NCBI RefSeq assembly: GCF_017303055.1
Contig: NZ_JAEKJT010000003.1
Coordinates: 496,001 to 560,000 of the forward strand
Source of the DNA: Halomonas litopenaei
GTDB taxonomy: Bacteria; Pseudomonadota; Gammaproteobacteria; Pseudomonadales; Halomonadaceae
DNA: 64,000 nt
Direction of reading: 5' to 3'
In this document: positions 30,536 through 43,179 of the stretch, piece after piece
How positions within the stretch are numbered: the stretch's first letter is position 1
Layout: each line of letters starts with the position of its first letter
The notes under the pieces: model-generated
What the model was told of the DNA's origin: nothing
The model's input: only the letters and a program-made list of their open reading frames with translations
Databases searched by the model: none
Position numbers and translations under genes: made by a program

Positions 30536-30922
30536 ATGGAGCGCTATCCCGATATCGAGATCTACCTGGGCGATTGCGACCCTGAGCGCATCAGTCGCTG
30601 GCTGGCAGAGACTATCGACGCTGCACCGCTGGTATCCCGCGGCAAGTTCAAGTGGAGCACTCAAGGGCAGCGCGAAGGCAGCGTGATCCCGGTGTTGCTG
30701 GTGGCCAAGGCGGCAGACGGTTTTGCCAGCCTGTGGCTCGACAGCGCCGACTCCCCTTGGGCTACTGACGCAGAGTTCGCCCGCGCGGCGGCCAAGGCGC
30801 TGGAGTGCGAGGTCCGCTGTTCCTTGGGCGGCTGGCAGCCTGGCGATGACCCTGACCGCTTCCTGCGGGTGCTGCCCGACGGCAGCGAAAGCGCCTTCGA
30901 CTGGCCTGACTCCGGCCATTGA
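30536..30922 (+). CDS. Small conserved-looking protein of unknown function downstream of dapE
   Basis: About 128 aa starting MERYPDIEIYLGDCDPERIS. I do not recognise the family. No signal peptide or membrane segment is seen; the sequence is acidic with several tryptophans (ISRWLAETI, KFKWST, SLWLDSADSPWATD). GAGG at 30527-30530 overlaps the dapE stop and gives good spacing to the ATG at 30536, so translation is probably coupled to dapE. Coding-like codon use and tight spacing support a real gene. Confidence 0.75.
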   Translation: MERYPDIEIYLGDCDPERISRWLAETIDAAPLVSRGKFKWSTQGQREGSVIPVLLVAKAADGFASLWLDSADSPWATDAEFARAAAKALECEVRCSLGGWQPGDDPDRFLRVLPDGSESAFDWPDSGH

Positions 30923-30937
30923 GGGACCGGCTCAAAC

Positions 30938-30970
30938 GACGACGCCCCGCACATGGCGGGGCGTCTTCAG
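30938..30970. terminator. Hairpin between convergent genes after the dap cluster
   Basis: GACGCCCCG (30941-30949) and CGGGGCGTC (30957-30965) form a perfect 9-bp stem with a 7-nt loop, between a plus-strand and a minus-strand gene end. T-tracts are poor on both sides (TTCAGG on plus, GTCGTTTG on minus). It may serve both directions. Confidence 0.6.
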
Positions 30971-30994
30971 GGTAGCGACGATAGCGGAAAGGGG

Positions 30995-31459
30995 TCAGGT
31001 GATGACCGTTACATCGTCGGCTTGCAGCCCTCGCTCATTTTCGACCACGTAATAGCGGACCTTTTGGCCCTCGGCCAAGGTGCGATGTCCGCGACCGCGT
31101 ATCGCCCGAAAATGCACGAACACATCGTCGCCACCATCACGTGTGATGAAGCCGTATCCCTTGTTGACGTTGAACCATTTGACCTCACCAATCTCGCGGT
31201 CGTCATCTTCGACATCAGCAAGATTGACCAGGCGCGGCGTCAGCGCATTAAGCGATAGGGTAGCCAGCAGCAACACGGCAAAGATGGCGCTGGCTGCAGC
31301 GACATAGCCGATCAGCAACGCCTCTTCACCGACAACCCCATGCAATGCCTCGACTGACACACCCGTGGCAAGACTCACCGCCAGGGCAATCAGCAGCGGC
31401 GCAGGAGCGGCCAGCAGCACACTGATCACACAACAACGAAAGAAAACCCTTTTATTCAT
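30995..31459 (-). CDS. Membrane-anchored cold-shock-domain protein
   Basis: A 154-aa protein from the ATG at 31459 ([20 protein letters not shown]). Two hydrophobic helices (about residues 6-32 and 45-70) are followed by an acidic linker and a complete cold-shock domain (about 85-154). The domain has both RNA-binding motifs, KGYGFI in [20 protein letters not shown] and VFVHF in [17 protein letters not shown] proteins bind single-stranded nucleic acid; here the domain would be tethered to the inner membrane. The start is uncertain: an in-frame ATG lies 8 codons further up, and no strong RBS marks either. Confidence 0.85.
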   Translation of the reverse strand: MNKRVFFRCCVISVLLAAPAPLLIALAVSLATGVSVEALHGVVGEEALLIGYVAAASAIFAVLLLATLSLNALTPRLVNLADVEDDDREIGEVKWFNVNKGYGFITRDGGDDVFVHFRAIRGRGHRTLAEGQKVRYYVVENERGLQADDVTVIT

Positions 31460-31591
31460 GGACGTAAAAAACTCTCTTGGCATGATGAAGATAGATGGAA
31501 AGACCATGGGATCATCGTCTATGCCAATGACACAGGCGAGACCCTTCCGCCACGACTTCTTGGAAAAAGCCCAAGGCAGGCAGCAGACACG

Positions 31592-31870
31592 ATGAACAGT
31601 GACACACCGCAACATGAGTCTATCACGGGTATTGACAAGCCGTCCGCCGATCTAGCAAAGCGTGTCGAAGATTTGGAGAGCCGGCTGGCCTATCAAGAAC
31701 ACTGGCTCGACAGCCTGGATGCGACCATCGCCTCCCAAGAGCGCCGAATGATGGAGCTGGAGCGCATCAACCGCCTGATGCAGCAGCGTTTGCGCGAACT
31801 GTCAGCGGATAATGAACGTGACCTTGGTGATGCTCCCGGCCCCGAGGACGAGCTTCCCCCCCACTACTGA
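31592..31870 (+). CDS. slyX: SlyX family protein
   Basis: A 92-aa protein with a strongly helical, coiled-coil centre: [20 protein letters not shown] then [20 protein letters not shown], and a proline-rich end DELPPHY. This is the SlyX layout (E. coli 72 aa, ending in PPHY); here the N-terminus is about 20 residues longer. Function unknown. Its 5' end overlaps the region upstream of the divergent cold-shock protein gene. Confidence 0.9.
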   Translation: MNSDTPQHESITGIDKPSADLAKRVEDLESRLAYQEHWLDSLDATIASQERRMMELERINRLMQQRLRELSADNERDLGDAPGPEDELPPHY

Positions 31871-31887
31871 AGCCCCCACCTCATAGA

Positions 31888-31920
31888 TAAAAAAACACCG
31901 CCAGACGGATGCCTGGCGGT
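31888..31920 (-). terminator. Intrinsic terminator downstream of trxB
   Basis: On the minus strand, ACCGCCAG-gcatccgt-CTGGCGGT is followed by a run of T (GTTTTTTTAT). This is a good rho-independent terminator for the minus-strand transcript coming from trxB, located just beyond the repeated trxB 3' ends. Confidence 0.85.
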
Positions 31921-31930
31921 GCTGCTGTCA

Positions 31931-31953
31931 ACGGCCTGACGGGGCGTCAGGCC
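31931..31953. other. Perfect inverted repeat next to the trxB terminator
   Basis: GGCCTGAC-gggg(c)-GTCAGGCC is a perfect 8-bp inverted repeat with a 5-nt loop. It has no T-run in either direction and its role is unknown. Confidence 0.4.
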
Positions 31954-31968
31954 GCTAGCGCTATGACT

Positions 31969-33168
<1,200 letters not shown>

Positions 33169-33279
33169 TCAGAAAATGATTCGGCAGATTCGCCGCTGGT
33201 GACGTCGTCGTGCAGTCATCGAGGAGCTGCGTTCATCACCATGGGCCAAGCTGCGTCTTCTTCACCCTGCCTGCGGCCG

Positions 33280-33302
33280 ACGGGGCGGGCTCGCCGCCCC
33301 GT
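33280..33302 (-). terminator. Strong hairpin after the peroxiredoxin gene
   Basis: ACGGGGCGG (33280-33288) and CCGCCCCGT (33294-33302) form a perfect 9-bp stem with a 5-nt loop, about 45 bp beyond the peroxiredoxin stop on the minus strand. No T-run follows. It probably ends or protects that transcript. Confidence 0.5.
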
Positions 33303-33347
33303 CCACCACTGGCGCCAATCTACCCGAGACTGGCCCCAGCCATACCT

Positions 33348-33950
33348 TTACAGTGCGCTGGAGTGCGCGCCCAGGTACTTGGCAACACCTTCTGCGGTGT
33401 CCTTCATGCCTTCCTGGCCTTCTTCCCAGCCAGCGGGGCACACTTCGCCATGCTTCTGGTGATGCTGCAGCGCCTTGACCATGCGCAGCATCTCGTCAAC
33501 GTTACGGCCCAGCGGCAGGTTGTTCACCACCTGGTGCTGTACCACGCCGTCTTCGTCGATCAGGAAAGAGGCACGCATGGCAACGCCGGCGTCCGGGTGC
33601 TCGATGCCGTAGGCCTGGGTGATCTCGTGCTTGACGTCGGCCACGATCGGGAAACCGACTTCACCGATGCCGCCGGCGTCGGGGCTGGTCTTGCGCCAGG
33701 CGTAGTGGGTGAACTGGGAGTCGATGGAGACACCGATCACCTCGACGCCCAGGTCCTTGAACTGCGCCAGACGGTTGTCGTGGGCGATGATCTCGGAGGG
33801 GCACACAAAGGTGAAGTCCAGCGGCCAGAAGAACAGCACGCGCAGCTTGCCGTTGCTGTCGGACAGCTTGAAGTTGTCGACGATCTCACCGCTGCCGGTT
33901 ACGGCAGCAGCTTCAAAATCGGGAGCTTGACGTCCTACCAGTACGCTCAT
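33348..33950 (-). CDS. Typical 2-Cys peroxiredoxin (AhpC/Prx1 type)
   Basis: A 200-aa thiol peroxidase reducing H2O2 and organic peroxides. The peroxidatic Cys is in FFWPLDFTFVCPSEIIAHDN (about residue 49) and the resolving Cys is in HGEVCPAGWEEGQEGM (about 170), the Prx1/AhpC layout. The ATG at 33950 has AAGGAGA at good spacing; an in-frame extension upstream is promoter/leader. A separate ahpF is not seen; trxB lies next in the same direction and could supply reducing power through thioredoxin. That pairing is an inference. Confidence 0.93.
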   Translation of the reverse strand: MSVLVGRQAPDFEAAAVTGSGEIVDNFKLSDSNGKLRVLFFWPLDFTFVCPSEIIAHDNRLAQFKDLGVEVIGVSIDSQFTHYAWRKTSPDAGGIGEVGFPIVADVKHEITQAYGIEHPDAGVAMRASFLIDEDGVVQHQVVNNLPLGRNVDEMLRMVKALQHHQKHGEVCPAGWEEGQEGMKDTAEGVAKYLGAHSSAL

Positions 33951-34026
33951 GAAAGTCTCCTTGGGGATTGAAGCGTGATAAGGGAAGCTATCTTTGTTCC
34001 CAGCAAGGCGTACAAGACAAGGGCAT

Positions 34027-34056
34027 ACCCTAGGCGAGCACGTCCTGCTGGGCCAA
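34027..34056 (-). promoter_or_regulatory. Candidate promoter of the peroxiredoxin gene
   Basis: Minus strand: TTGGCC (34051-34056), 18-bp spacer, TAGGGT (34027-34032), about 77 bp before the start codon. Both boxes are imperfect, as expected of an activator-dependent promoter; a candidate OxyR site lies immediately upstream and overlaps the -35. Confidence 0.4.
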
Positions 34057-34092
34057 TCGACCAGCATCACTGGTCCGATAGAGGCTCGCTAT
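34056..34092 (-). promoter_or_regulatory. Candidate OxyR binding site
   Basis: One half-site is perfect: ATAG-N7-CTAT at 34078-34092. At the expected further N7 spacings there is a degenerate second half (atcg-N7-tcac at 34056-34070). OxyR sites follow ATAG-N7-CTAT-N7-ATAG-N7-CTAT, and the placement against the -35 fits activation of a peroxide-defence gene. Confidence 0.4.
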
Positions 34093-34185
34093 TGTCACCT
34101 GCCGAGGATGACGCCGCAATGACCCTGTCATTGCTCGGCGGTAACGCGCCTCGCGGCCGCCACTGGCCGGCCACCGCTCAAGCGC

Positions 34186-34395
34186 TTAGATGACCTCGTC
34201 ATCGTCTCCGGCCACCACGGAGAGGATCTCTTCCGTCACCGGGTCCACCTCGATACGAAAATGAATGGGTGCGCAGCACTGAGAGCAGTCCTCCCAGGTT
34301 TCGTGGCTGCCCTGGGACGTGTCCACCAACACCTCGATGGTGGCATCGCAGTAGGGACAGTCGAGCGTCCACTCAGGCAATGTCGATTCATGCAT
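34186..34395 (-). CDS. CPXCG-motif cysteine-rich (zinc ribbon) protein
   Basis: A 69-aa protein from the ATG at 34395, which has GGAGG at good spacing. CPYC at about residues 13-16 and CSQCC further on make a four-cysteine zinc-ribbon-like fold; the C-terminus is very acidic (AGDDDEVI). It matches the small CPXCG-type family common in gammaproteobacteria, whose function is unknown. It is a single gene between the peroxiredoxin gene and divergent acnA. Confidence 0.8.
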   Translation of the reverse strand: MHESTLPEWTLDCPYCDATIEVLVDTSQGSHETWEDCSQCCAPIHFRIEVDPVTEEILSVVAGDDDEVI

Positions 34396-34604
34396 GCCAC
34401 GCCTCCGTGGTTGGCCAAGGCCTGTCGAAGGACCCACCATGGGGTTGGCCGACGCTGCTTTCAAGGCCCGATCCGGCACCCGATTTCATCACCATGGTTG
34501 AATAACGCAACTATGATGACCAAGTACTACTAAGGGATCTGCCGCAAGACCTCGCCGATCCCCGCGAACCTGGACCGTTCGACTCAATGCCTCAGGAGGA
34601 AAGC

Positions 34605-37349
<2,745 letters not shown>

Positions 37350-37390
37350 TCAGCCAGCCAGGAGCCCTCGCTCCTGGTGTTATCGCCATA

Positions 37391-37418
37391 AAGACCCTGC
37401 TCCGGCAGGGTCTTTTTT
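37391..37418 (+). terminator. Intrinsic terminator of acnA
   Basis: AAGACCCTGC-tccg-GCAGGGTCTT followed by TTTT is a textbook rho-independent terminator, about 40 bp after the acnA stop. Confidence 0.92.
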
Positions 37419-37454
37419 GTCTGTGCCGCTAGCGGCAGGCTGGAAGCTGCAGCT

Positions 37455-37486
37455 AAAAACACAGAACCCTGCCGACCGGCAGGGTT
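37455..37486 (-). terminator. Intrinsic terminator of the malic enzyme gene
   Basis: On the minus strand AACCCTGCC-ggtc-GGCAGGGTT is followed, after CTGTG, by TTTTT. It lies about 30 bp beyond the malic-enzyme stop and is convergent with the acnA terminator. The two stems share the core CCCTGC/GCAGGG. Confidence 0.8.
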
Positions 37487-37514
37487 CCTCGTGTGGTGTT
37501 GACGTGCGGGATGA

Positions 37515-39194
37515 TTAGAAGGCGCGACGCCGATAGTCCCTGTAATTCGGACTCCAGCAGCTCTTCTCGATATCCCGACGCAACTTGGTGCCGTCACTTT
37601 TCAACGCCACCCCTTCATGCTGGGCCTGGGCCGCGACGTCGAAGGCGATGGACTTGGAGATCTCGCGGATACGCGACAGCGGCGGCAGCATGGCGCCCTC
37701 GCCTTCCTTGACGATCGGGGCTTCACGCGCCAGCGCACGGGAGGCGGCCATCAACATGGCGTCGGTGACCCTGCGGGCGCCGCTGGCCACCACTCCAAGG
37801 CCAATGCCTGGGAAAATGTAGGCATTGTTGCACTGGGCAATGGGAATGGTGCGGCCGTTGATCTCGACCGGGGCGAAAGGACTGCCGGTGGCGACCAGCG
37901 CATCACCGTTGGTCCACTCCAGCACGTCAGCGGGCACCGCTTCAGCACGGGAGGTCGGGTTCGACAACGGCATGATCAGCGGCATCTGGCAGTTGGCATG
38001 CATCGCCTTCACCACCTGTTCGGTGAAGATGCCCTTCTGTCCGCACACACCAAGCAGCACCGTCGGTTGCACCTGCTTGACCACCTCCAGCAGGTCCTGG
38101 CCGTTCCAACCTTCGACTGACTGTGCGGGGTGTGCCAGGCGCCGCTGGAAGTCTCTCAGCCAGGTCTGATCATCGGTGACCAGGCCCTCGCGATCGACCA
38201 TGTAGACGCGCTCACGGGCCTGGGACTCGGTCAGCCCTTCGGCCATCATCGCCACGACCACCATCTCGGCAATCCCGCAGCCGGCAGAACCGGCACCCAC
38301 GAAGACGACCCGCTGACGAGCCATGCCTTCGCCACGCGCCTGGCATGCTGCCATCAATGTCCCCACGCAGACCGCAGCGGTGCCCTGGACATCGTCATTG
38401 AAGCAGCACATCTCGTCGCGATAACGCTCCAGCAACGGCATGGCGTTGGCCTGGGCAAAATCCTCGAACTGCAGCAATACCTTGGGCCAACGACGCTTCA
38501 CCGCCTGCATGAAGGTCTCGATGAACTCGTCGTACTCTTCCTGGCTGATGCGCGGATGACGCCAGCCCATATAGCGGGGGTCATCCAGCAGCTGCTGGTT
38601 GTTGGTCCCTACGTCCAGCATGATCGGCAGGGTATTGGCGGGGCTGATGCCGCCACAGGCGGTGTACAGCGACAGCTTGCCGATGGGAATGCCCATGCCG
38701 CCGATGCCCTGATCCCCCAGGCCCAGGATGCGCTCGCCGTCGGTGACCACGATCACCTTGACGTTATCCTTGGTGGCACTTCTGAGGATGTCATCCATGT
38801 ACTCGCGATCCGGGTACGAGATGAAAAGGCCCCGGTGGTTGCGATAGATATTGGAGAATTCCTCACAGGCCTTGCCGACCGTGGGGGTGTAGATGATCGG
38901 CAGCATCTCTTCGAGATGGCCGGACACCAAGCGGAAAAACAGCGTCTCGTTATCGTCCTGAATCGCCCTCAGATAGATATGGCGGTCCAGATCATTCTGG
39001 CACTGCTGGTACTGGTGATAGGCGCGCTCGACCTGCTCGTCGATGGTCTCGACGTTCTGTGGCAACAGGCCAATCAGGTTGAACTGCAGACGTTCCTTCT
39101 GGGTGAAGGCACTACCCTTGTTGAGCAGCGGCATCTCCAACAGAGAGGGGCCAGCGTAGGGAATATAGAGGGGACGCTTAGGTTCTGTGCTCAT
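37515..39194 (-). CDS. maeA: NAD-dependent malic enzyme (malate dehydrogenase, oxaloacetate-decarboxylating)
   Basis: A 559-aa enzyme converting malate to pyruvate and CO2. [20 protein letters not shown] and the MaeA/SfcA blocks [40 protein letters not shown] (catalytic region) and [20 protein letters not shown] are present. [19 protein letters not shown] is followed by the nucleotide-binding [18 protein letters not shown]. Length fits the 565-aa E. coli MaeA, not the 760-aa MaeB. NAD preference is inferred from this family membership. Confidence 0.95.
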   Translation of the reverse strand: MSTEPKRPLYIPYAGPSLLEMPLLNKGSAFTQKERLQFNLIGLLPQNVETIDEQVERAYHQYQQCQNDLDRHIYLRAIQDDNETLFFRLVSGHLEEMLPIIYTPTVGKACEEFSNIYRNHRGLFISYPDREYMDDILRSATKDNVKVIVVTDGERILGLGDQGIGGMGIPIGKLSLYTACGGISPANTLPIMLDVGTNNQQLLDDPRYMGWRHPRISQEEYDEFIETFMQAVKRRWPKVLLQFEDFAQANAMPLLERYRDEMCCFNDDVQGTAAVCVGTLMAACQARGEGMARQRVVFVGAGSAGCGIAEMVVVAMMAEGLTESQARERVYMVDREGLVTDDQTWLRDFQRRLAHPAQSVEGWNGQDLLEVVKQVQPTVLLGVCGQKGIFTEQVVKAMHANCQMPLIMPLSNPTSRAEAVPADVLEWTNGDALVATGSPFAPVEINGRTIPIAQCNNAYIFPGIGLGVVASGARRVTDAMLMAASRALAREAPIVKEGEGAMLPPLSRIREISKSIAFDVAAQAQHEGVALKSDGTKLRRDIEKSCWSPNYRDYRRRAF

Positions 39195-39431
39195 CTCTCG
39201 TCTCGTTTGGTGACTCGGTCAAGGGACTCTTGTCAATCGCCCTTCTCAGGGGGCTCGGTCGAGTCCGAGTACTCTTGCGGTACCCTTTGTGCCCACTCTA
39301 GCACGCCAGCGAGCAGGCCCCAGGAAAAGCGGTGGTGCTAGGGGACAGTCATGCGCAGTTTGGCTCAGACCCCAGGAGGCCGACCATAAGGATGCTGCCC
39401 CCGTGGGCCGGAGCCAGCATCCCTTGCGGCG

Positions 39432-40466
39432 TCAGACGAAGCGGCCAAGGCCTGAGGCAATGCGCAGGCGGTCCATCAAGGGAGCCGCCTCGGCCCGGGC
39501 ACGCTCAGCGCCCTTCTTCAGCACTGACTCGATGTGGCCTGGGTCTTCCATCAGGGCGTGATAACGCTCCCGAGGCTCGCGCAGCTGCTCGTTGAGCAGC
39601 TCGAAAACGCGATTCTTGGCATCGCCCCAGCCGATACCGGCGACGTAATCGTCTCGCATGGCCTGAGTATCGGACTCGCTGGCAAACGCAGAGTAGATCT
39701 GAAACAGCGTACAGCTGTCGGGGTCTTTCGGCTCGCCGGGCTCGAGCGAATTGGTCTTGATCTTGCGCACCAGCTTCAGAAGCTTCTTCTCAGGCACAAA
39801 CAGCGGAATGGTGTTGTTGTAGCTCTTGGACATCTTGCGTCCGTCGAGTCCACCAAGCACCTGCACGCGCTCATCCACCACCGCCTCGGGCAGCGTGAAG
39901 AAGTCTCCTTTGTACAGGTGATTGAAACGGCCAGCCATGTCACGCGCCATTTCAATGTGCTGAATCTGGTCACGCCCCACCGGCACACGATTGGCCTGGA
40001 ACATGAGAATGTCCGCAGCCATCAGCACCGGATAACCGAACAGGCCCATGGTGACGCCCTTGTCCGGGTCCTGGTTGCCCGCCTCTTCATTGTCTGCCAC
40101 GGCGGCCTTGTAGGCATGTGCGCGGTTCATCAAGCCCTTGGCGCAGACGCAGGACAGCATCCAGGTCAGCTCGGGAATCTCAGGAATGTCGGACTGCCGA
40201 TAAAAGATGGCATTGTCGGTATCGAGCCCAAGAGCCATCCAGGTCGCTGCGATTTCCAGGCGTGATTGCTGAACCCGCTGGGGATCCTGACACTTGATCA
40301 AGGCATGCAGGTCGGCCAGGAAATAATAGGACTGGACGCTCGGATCGAGACTGGCTTCGATGGCAGGCTTGATGGCACCAACATAATTGCCCAGATGAGG
40401 CGTACCGGTCGTGGTAATACCGGTGAGAACCCGGGTCTTGTCGGAGGCTGCGGAAGTAGCGGACAT
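39432..40466 (-). CDS. trpS: Tryptophanyl-tRNA synthetase
   Basis: A 344-aa class I synthetase. The HIGH-like motif is in LTGITTTGTPHLGNYVGAIK and the KMSKS loop is exact in GLDGRKMSKSYNNTIPLFVP. QYYFLADLHALIK-type sequence (SYYFLADLHALIKCQDP) and YPVLMAADILMFQANRVPVG are diagnostic. The ATG at 40466 (MSATSAASDKTRV) is chosen because it starts just before the fold; the upstream extension looks non-coding. It stands alone, with maeA downstream and ald upstream in the same direction. Confidence 0.96.
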   Translation of the reverse strand: MSATSAASDKTRVLTGITTTGTPHLGNYVGAIKPAIEASLDPSVQSYYFLADLHALIKCQDPQRVQQSRLEIAATWMALGLDTDNAIFYRQSDIPEIPELTWMLSCVCAKGLMNRAHAYKAAVADNEEAGNQDPDKGVTMGLFGYPVLMAADILMFQANRVPVGRDQIQHIEMARDMAGRFNHLYKGDFFTLPEAVVDERVQVLGGLDGRKMSKSYNNTIPLFVPEKKLLKLVRKIKTNSLEPGEPKDPDSCTLFQIYSAFASESDTQAMRDDYVAGIGWGDAKNRVFELLNEQLREPRERYHALMEDPGHIESVLKKGAERARAEAAPLMDRLRIASGLGRFV

Positions 40467-40631
40467 GAACGACACTCTGTATCGGCAAATGCCCGCTATG
40501 GTAACGCCAAGGCCGAACGATGGCGACCTGCCCGGCCACATTGCGTCGTGCTGCCAGCAGCGACGCAGTGGACATGCTCAGGGCTCGCCAGTGGAGCGGC
40601 GAGCTCTGCCCATCGGGAACAGCGCAGCCCG

Positions 40632-41747
40632 TCAGCTTAGAACGCTGTCGACACTGACCACAGGAAGTGAGAACGCCTCGCCCACAGCCGCATAGGTCAG
40701 CTTGCCGTCGTGCACGTTGAGCCCCGCCGCAAAATGGCGGTCTTCCGCCAGCGCGCGGCGCCATCCCTTATCCGCCAGTGCTACCACAAAGGGTTGCGTG
40801 GCATTGGTCAACGCCTGGGTCGAAGTGCGCGCGACCGCACCCGGCATATTGGCCACGCAGTAGTGCACGACGCCATCGACAATATAGGTGGGCGCCGCGT
40901 GGGTGGTCGGCCGCGAGGTCTCGAAGCATCCCCCCTGGTCAATGGCCACGTCGACCAGCACCGCACCAGGCTTCATGTCGGCCAGCATGGCCCGGGTAAT
41001 CAGCTTCGGAGCTGCCGCCCCAGGCACCAGCACCGCACCAATGATCAGATCGGACTCGCGCACCGCCTCATCCAGCGCATCGGCGCAGGAGAACACCGTT
41101 TTCATGCGCCCTTGATAGCGGTCATCCAGTGTTTCCAGGCGGGGAATCGACTTGTCCAGCACAGTCACCTCGGCGCCTAGACCCAGCGCCATACGGGCCG
41201 CGTTTTCGCCGACGACACCACCACCAATCACGGTGACCCGGGCCGGAGCGACGCCTGGCACGCCTGGCAATAGCACGCCAGCTCCACCCTGCGCCTTCTC
41301 CAGACTATGGGCACCCGCCTGTACCGCCATACGTCCTGCAACAGTGCTCATCGGGGCCAGCAGCGGGAGCCCGCCTTGGGCAGCGGTAATGGTTTCATAG
41401 GCGATGCAAGTAGCTCCGCTGTCCAGCAGACCCTTGGTCAGGGTTTCCTCGGCAGCCAGATGCAGATAGGTAAACAGGGTATGCTGGGGTCCTAGCCGAG
41501 CCACCTCTTCCGGCTGCGGTTCCTTGACCTTGAGAATCAGCTCCGCCGCCTGAAACAAGGCCTCGACGTCGGCCTCGATGGAGGCACCGGCGGCGATGTA
41601 GGCATCATCGCTATAGCCAGCACCGTCACCGGCACCGGACTGGACCACCACCTGATGACCACGCTCGCTCAATTCCCGCGCACCACTAGGCGTCAGCGCG
41701 ACACGGTACTCATGGTTCTTGATTTCCTTGGGTACGGCGATCTGCAT
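40632..41747 (-). CDS. ald: Alanine dehydrogenase
   Basis: A 371-aa NAD-dependent enzyme interconverting L-alanine and pyruvate plus ammonia. MQIAVPKEIKNHEYRVALTP is the classic N-terminus; the substrate Lys lies in LILKVKEPQPEEVARL and the catalytic His in FTYLHLAAEETLTKGL. The Rossmann motif is VTVIGGGVVGENAARMALGL. Length matches Bacillus Ald (378 aa). The ATG at 41747 has GGAG at good spacing. The accessory island begins in the space upstream of it. Confidence 0.96.
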   Translation of the reverse strand: MQIAVPKEIKNHEYRVALTPSGARELSERGHQVVVQSGAGDGAGYSDDAYIAAGASIEADVEALFQAAELILKVKEPQPEEVARLGPQHTLFTYLHLAAEETLTKGLLDSGATCIAYETITAAQGGLPLLAPMSTVAGRMAVQAGAHSLEKAQGGAGVLLPGVPGVAPARVTVIGGGVVGENAARMALGLGAEVTVLDKSIPRLETLDDRYQGRMKTVFSCADALDEAVRESDLIIGAVLVPGAAAPKLITRAMLADMKPGAVLVDVAIDQGGCFETSRPTTHAAPTYIVDGVVHYCVANMPGAVARTSTQALTNATQPFVVALADKGWRRALAEDRHFAAGLNVHDGKLTYAAVGEAFSLPVVSVDSVLS

Positions 41748-41885
41748 GATGGCGTTCTCCACACGTGATAACGATAGCGAGCACCTGTAGTGCTTTTCTC
41801 TTCATCACCAGTGAAGCACAAGATTTTTTTGCGGTGGAAGCGCCCCATCAAAAACGGAAAAATCCTTAAAAAGACAGCGACCAGG

Positions 41886-41913
41886 CAAAACAACCCTCTT
41901 CCGTCAGAGGGTT
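41886..41913 (-). terminator. Probable terminator after the lipoprotein gene
   Basis: On the minus strand AACCCTC-tgacggaa-GAGGGTT is followed by GTTTTG. It lies about 140 bp beyond the lipoprotein stop and about 140 bp before ald, so it would insulate ald from island transcription. Confidence 0.6.
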
Positions 41914-41981
41914 AAACAGCAAGACAGACTGGCAAGGCTGGGGGGGGAGGAGCGCAGCCCCCTCCCGAACGTCACGGCGTG

Positions 41982-42010
41982 GCAGCGAGCTGGGAGGGGG
42001 GCACTTCAAG
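41982..42010 (+). repeat. Left arm of a long-range inverted repeat
   Basis: The 19-bp core GGGAGGGGGGCACTTCAAG (41992-42010) is the exact reverse complement of 43180-43198. Outside the core both arms share GCAGCG next to the G-run, with small length differences. The arms enclose about 1.17 kb containing a single lipoprotein gene. Confidence 0.85.
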
Positions 42011-42049
42011 AGGGTGGAGAGGTTCTTCGGCTTCTGCTCACACCTTCAC

Positions 42050-42703
42050 TTAGTAAAGGGCAAGAAACGCCTTGATCGTATCTTTTAGCGCCATCTCCAG
42101 GGGCTGGCTTTCGTCTGTTGCTACTAGTGGATAGACACTCCTGATAAAACGCCTCACTCCATTCACCTCAGCATCAATATAAATAATAAATATCGATGCA
42201 TCGTTGGGGTTTTCCTCCTCCGAGTACACGCCCCTTAAATACTCCTCACCTGAGAAATATTCTTCAAACTCATTCTGGTCCATGACCGTGAAGCTAAAAT
42301 CCGCCTCATGGTTCATCATCGATGTCGCTACGGCTGCACCGATAAGCCCGAAAACACTACCTGCTGCCTGAGCTTTTAGCGCCTTTCGCATATTCGAATA
42401 GATAACAAAATGATGAACCTTGATTTCAACAGCATCCTCGTCAGGCGAAATAGCATCAAATGCCATATGCTGAAACAGCCTTAACGGAGACGGGTCTGTC
42501 GCATCATGATTCACACGGTATATACCGTAGGCATCGCTTGTCACTAGATAACTGAAGGTTTCCAACTCTGACTCTGAAGCCGGCCTAGAATCATGAATAA
42601 TCACCGACTCCGATTCATGCAAATTATGTACATCCATTTTCATCGGACTGGCGGAGCACCCCACAAGCGCCAAGGCCAACATCAACCAAACCATACATCG
42701 CAT
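42050..42703 (-). CDS. Putative outer/inner-membrane lipoprotein of unknown function
   Basis: A 217-aa protein. The ATG at 42703 follows GGAGTGTGAAG, giving MRCMVWLMLALALVGCSASP: a lipoprotein signal with lipobox LVGC and Cys near residue 16. The next residue is Ser, so E. coli-type sorting rules would suggest the outer membrane. A short Gly/Ala-rich hydrophobic stretch (AAGSVFGLIGAAVATSMM) lies in the middle; the rest is acidic. I recognise no family. GC content and codon use are lower than in flanking housekeeping genes, and the gene sits inside a 19-bp inverted repeat, which suggests acquired DNA. Confidence 0.75.
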   Translation of the reverse strand: MRCMVWLMLALALVGCSASPMKMDVHNLHESESVIIHDSRPASESELETFSYLVTSDAYGIYRVNHDATDPSPLRLFQHMAFDAISPDEDAVEIKVHHFVIYSNMRKALKAQAAGSVFGLIGAAVATSMMNHEADFSFTVMDQNEFEEYFSGEEYLRGVYSEEENPNDASIFIIYIDAEVNGVRRFIRSVYPLVATDESQPLEMALKDTIKAFLALY

Positions 42704-42780
42704 CTTCACACTCCAGAACATTGTTATTTTCAACAAAAGATAACCTAAGCGTTGATCAAGGCAGAGCTACTACCGAAAGA

Positions 42781-42811
42781 GCTTAGCCGCAGGTTCTAAG
42801 GTCAACACCTG
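42781..42811 (+). repeat. IS30-like left-end remnant (outer copy)
   Basis: This 31-bp stretch (GCTTAGCCGCA... to ...CAACACCTG) matches 43476-43506 at 26 of 31 positions in direct orientation. Since the second copy forms the left end of a decayed IS30-type element, this one is probably a leftover end of an older related insertion. Confidence 0.6.
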
Positions 42812-43179
42812 CGCACAAAGACTCCGCCTGTGGCACGCACAATGTGATGTCACACCTGCTTTTTTCATGCCGATACGATAATAGAGACACAGCCATCCGC
42901 CATTAGCATTAGCAGCTGGCGTCCTATCGATCGAGCAACATCACTGCCTCCGCCATCATAGAGCTGAGGCGGTCGCGCCCTGCCCCCCCCCTGTCGACAG
43001 CAAGCTCAAAGTACGACAATTAACCGAGGGGTTACCAGGCAGAATTATCCTGAATCCAGCATTCGAACGAACCACGTTAGTCACTATCGAGCAATCAAAG
43101 AAAAAGCAGAACAGAGTCATTTAAACCGATATCCTAGCTCGCCCTTTGGTGGGCGAAAAAAAGATAACTATCACACTAT

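Noticed and set aside
43141-43160. Terminator at the hairpin CGCCC-GGGCG
   Set aside because: On the plus strand it is followed by A, not T, and on the minus strand the T-run precedes the stem; it cannot be an intrinsic terminator in either direction.
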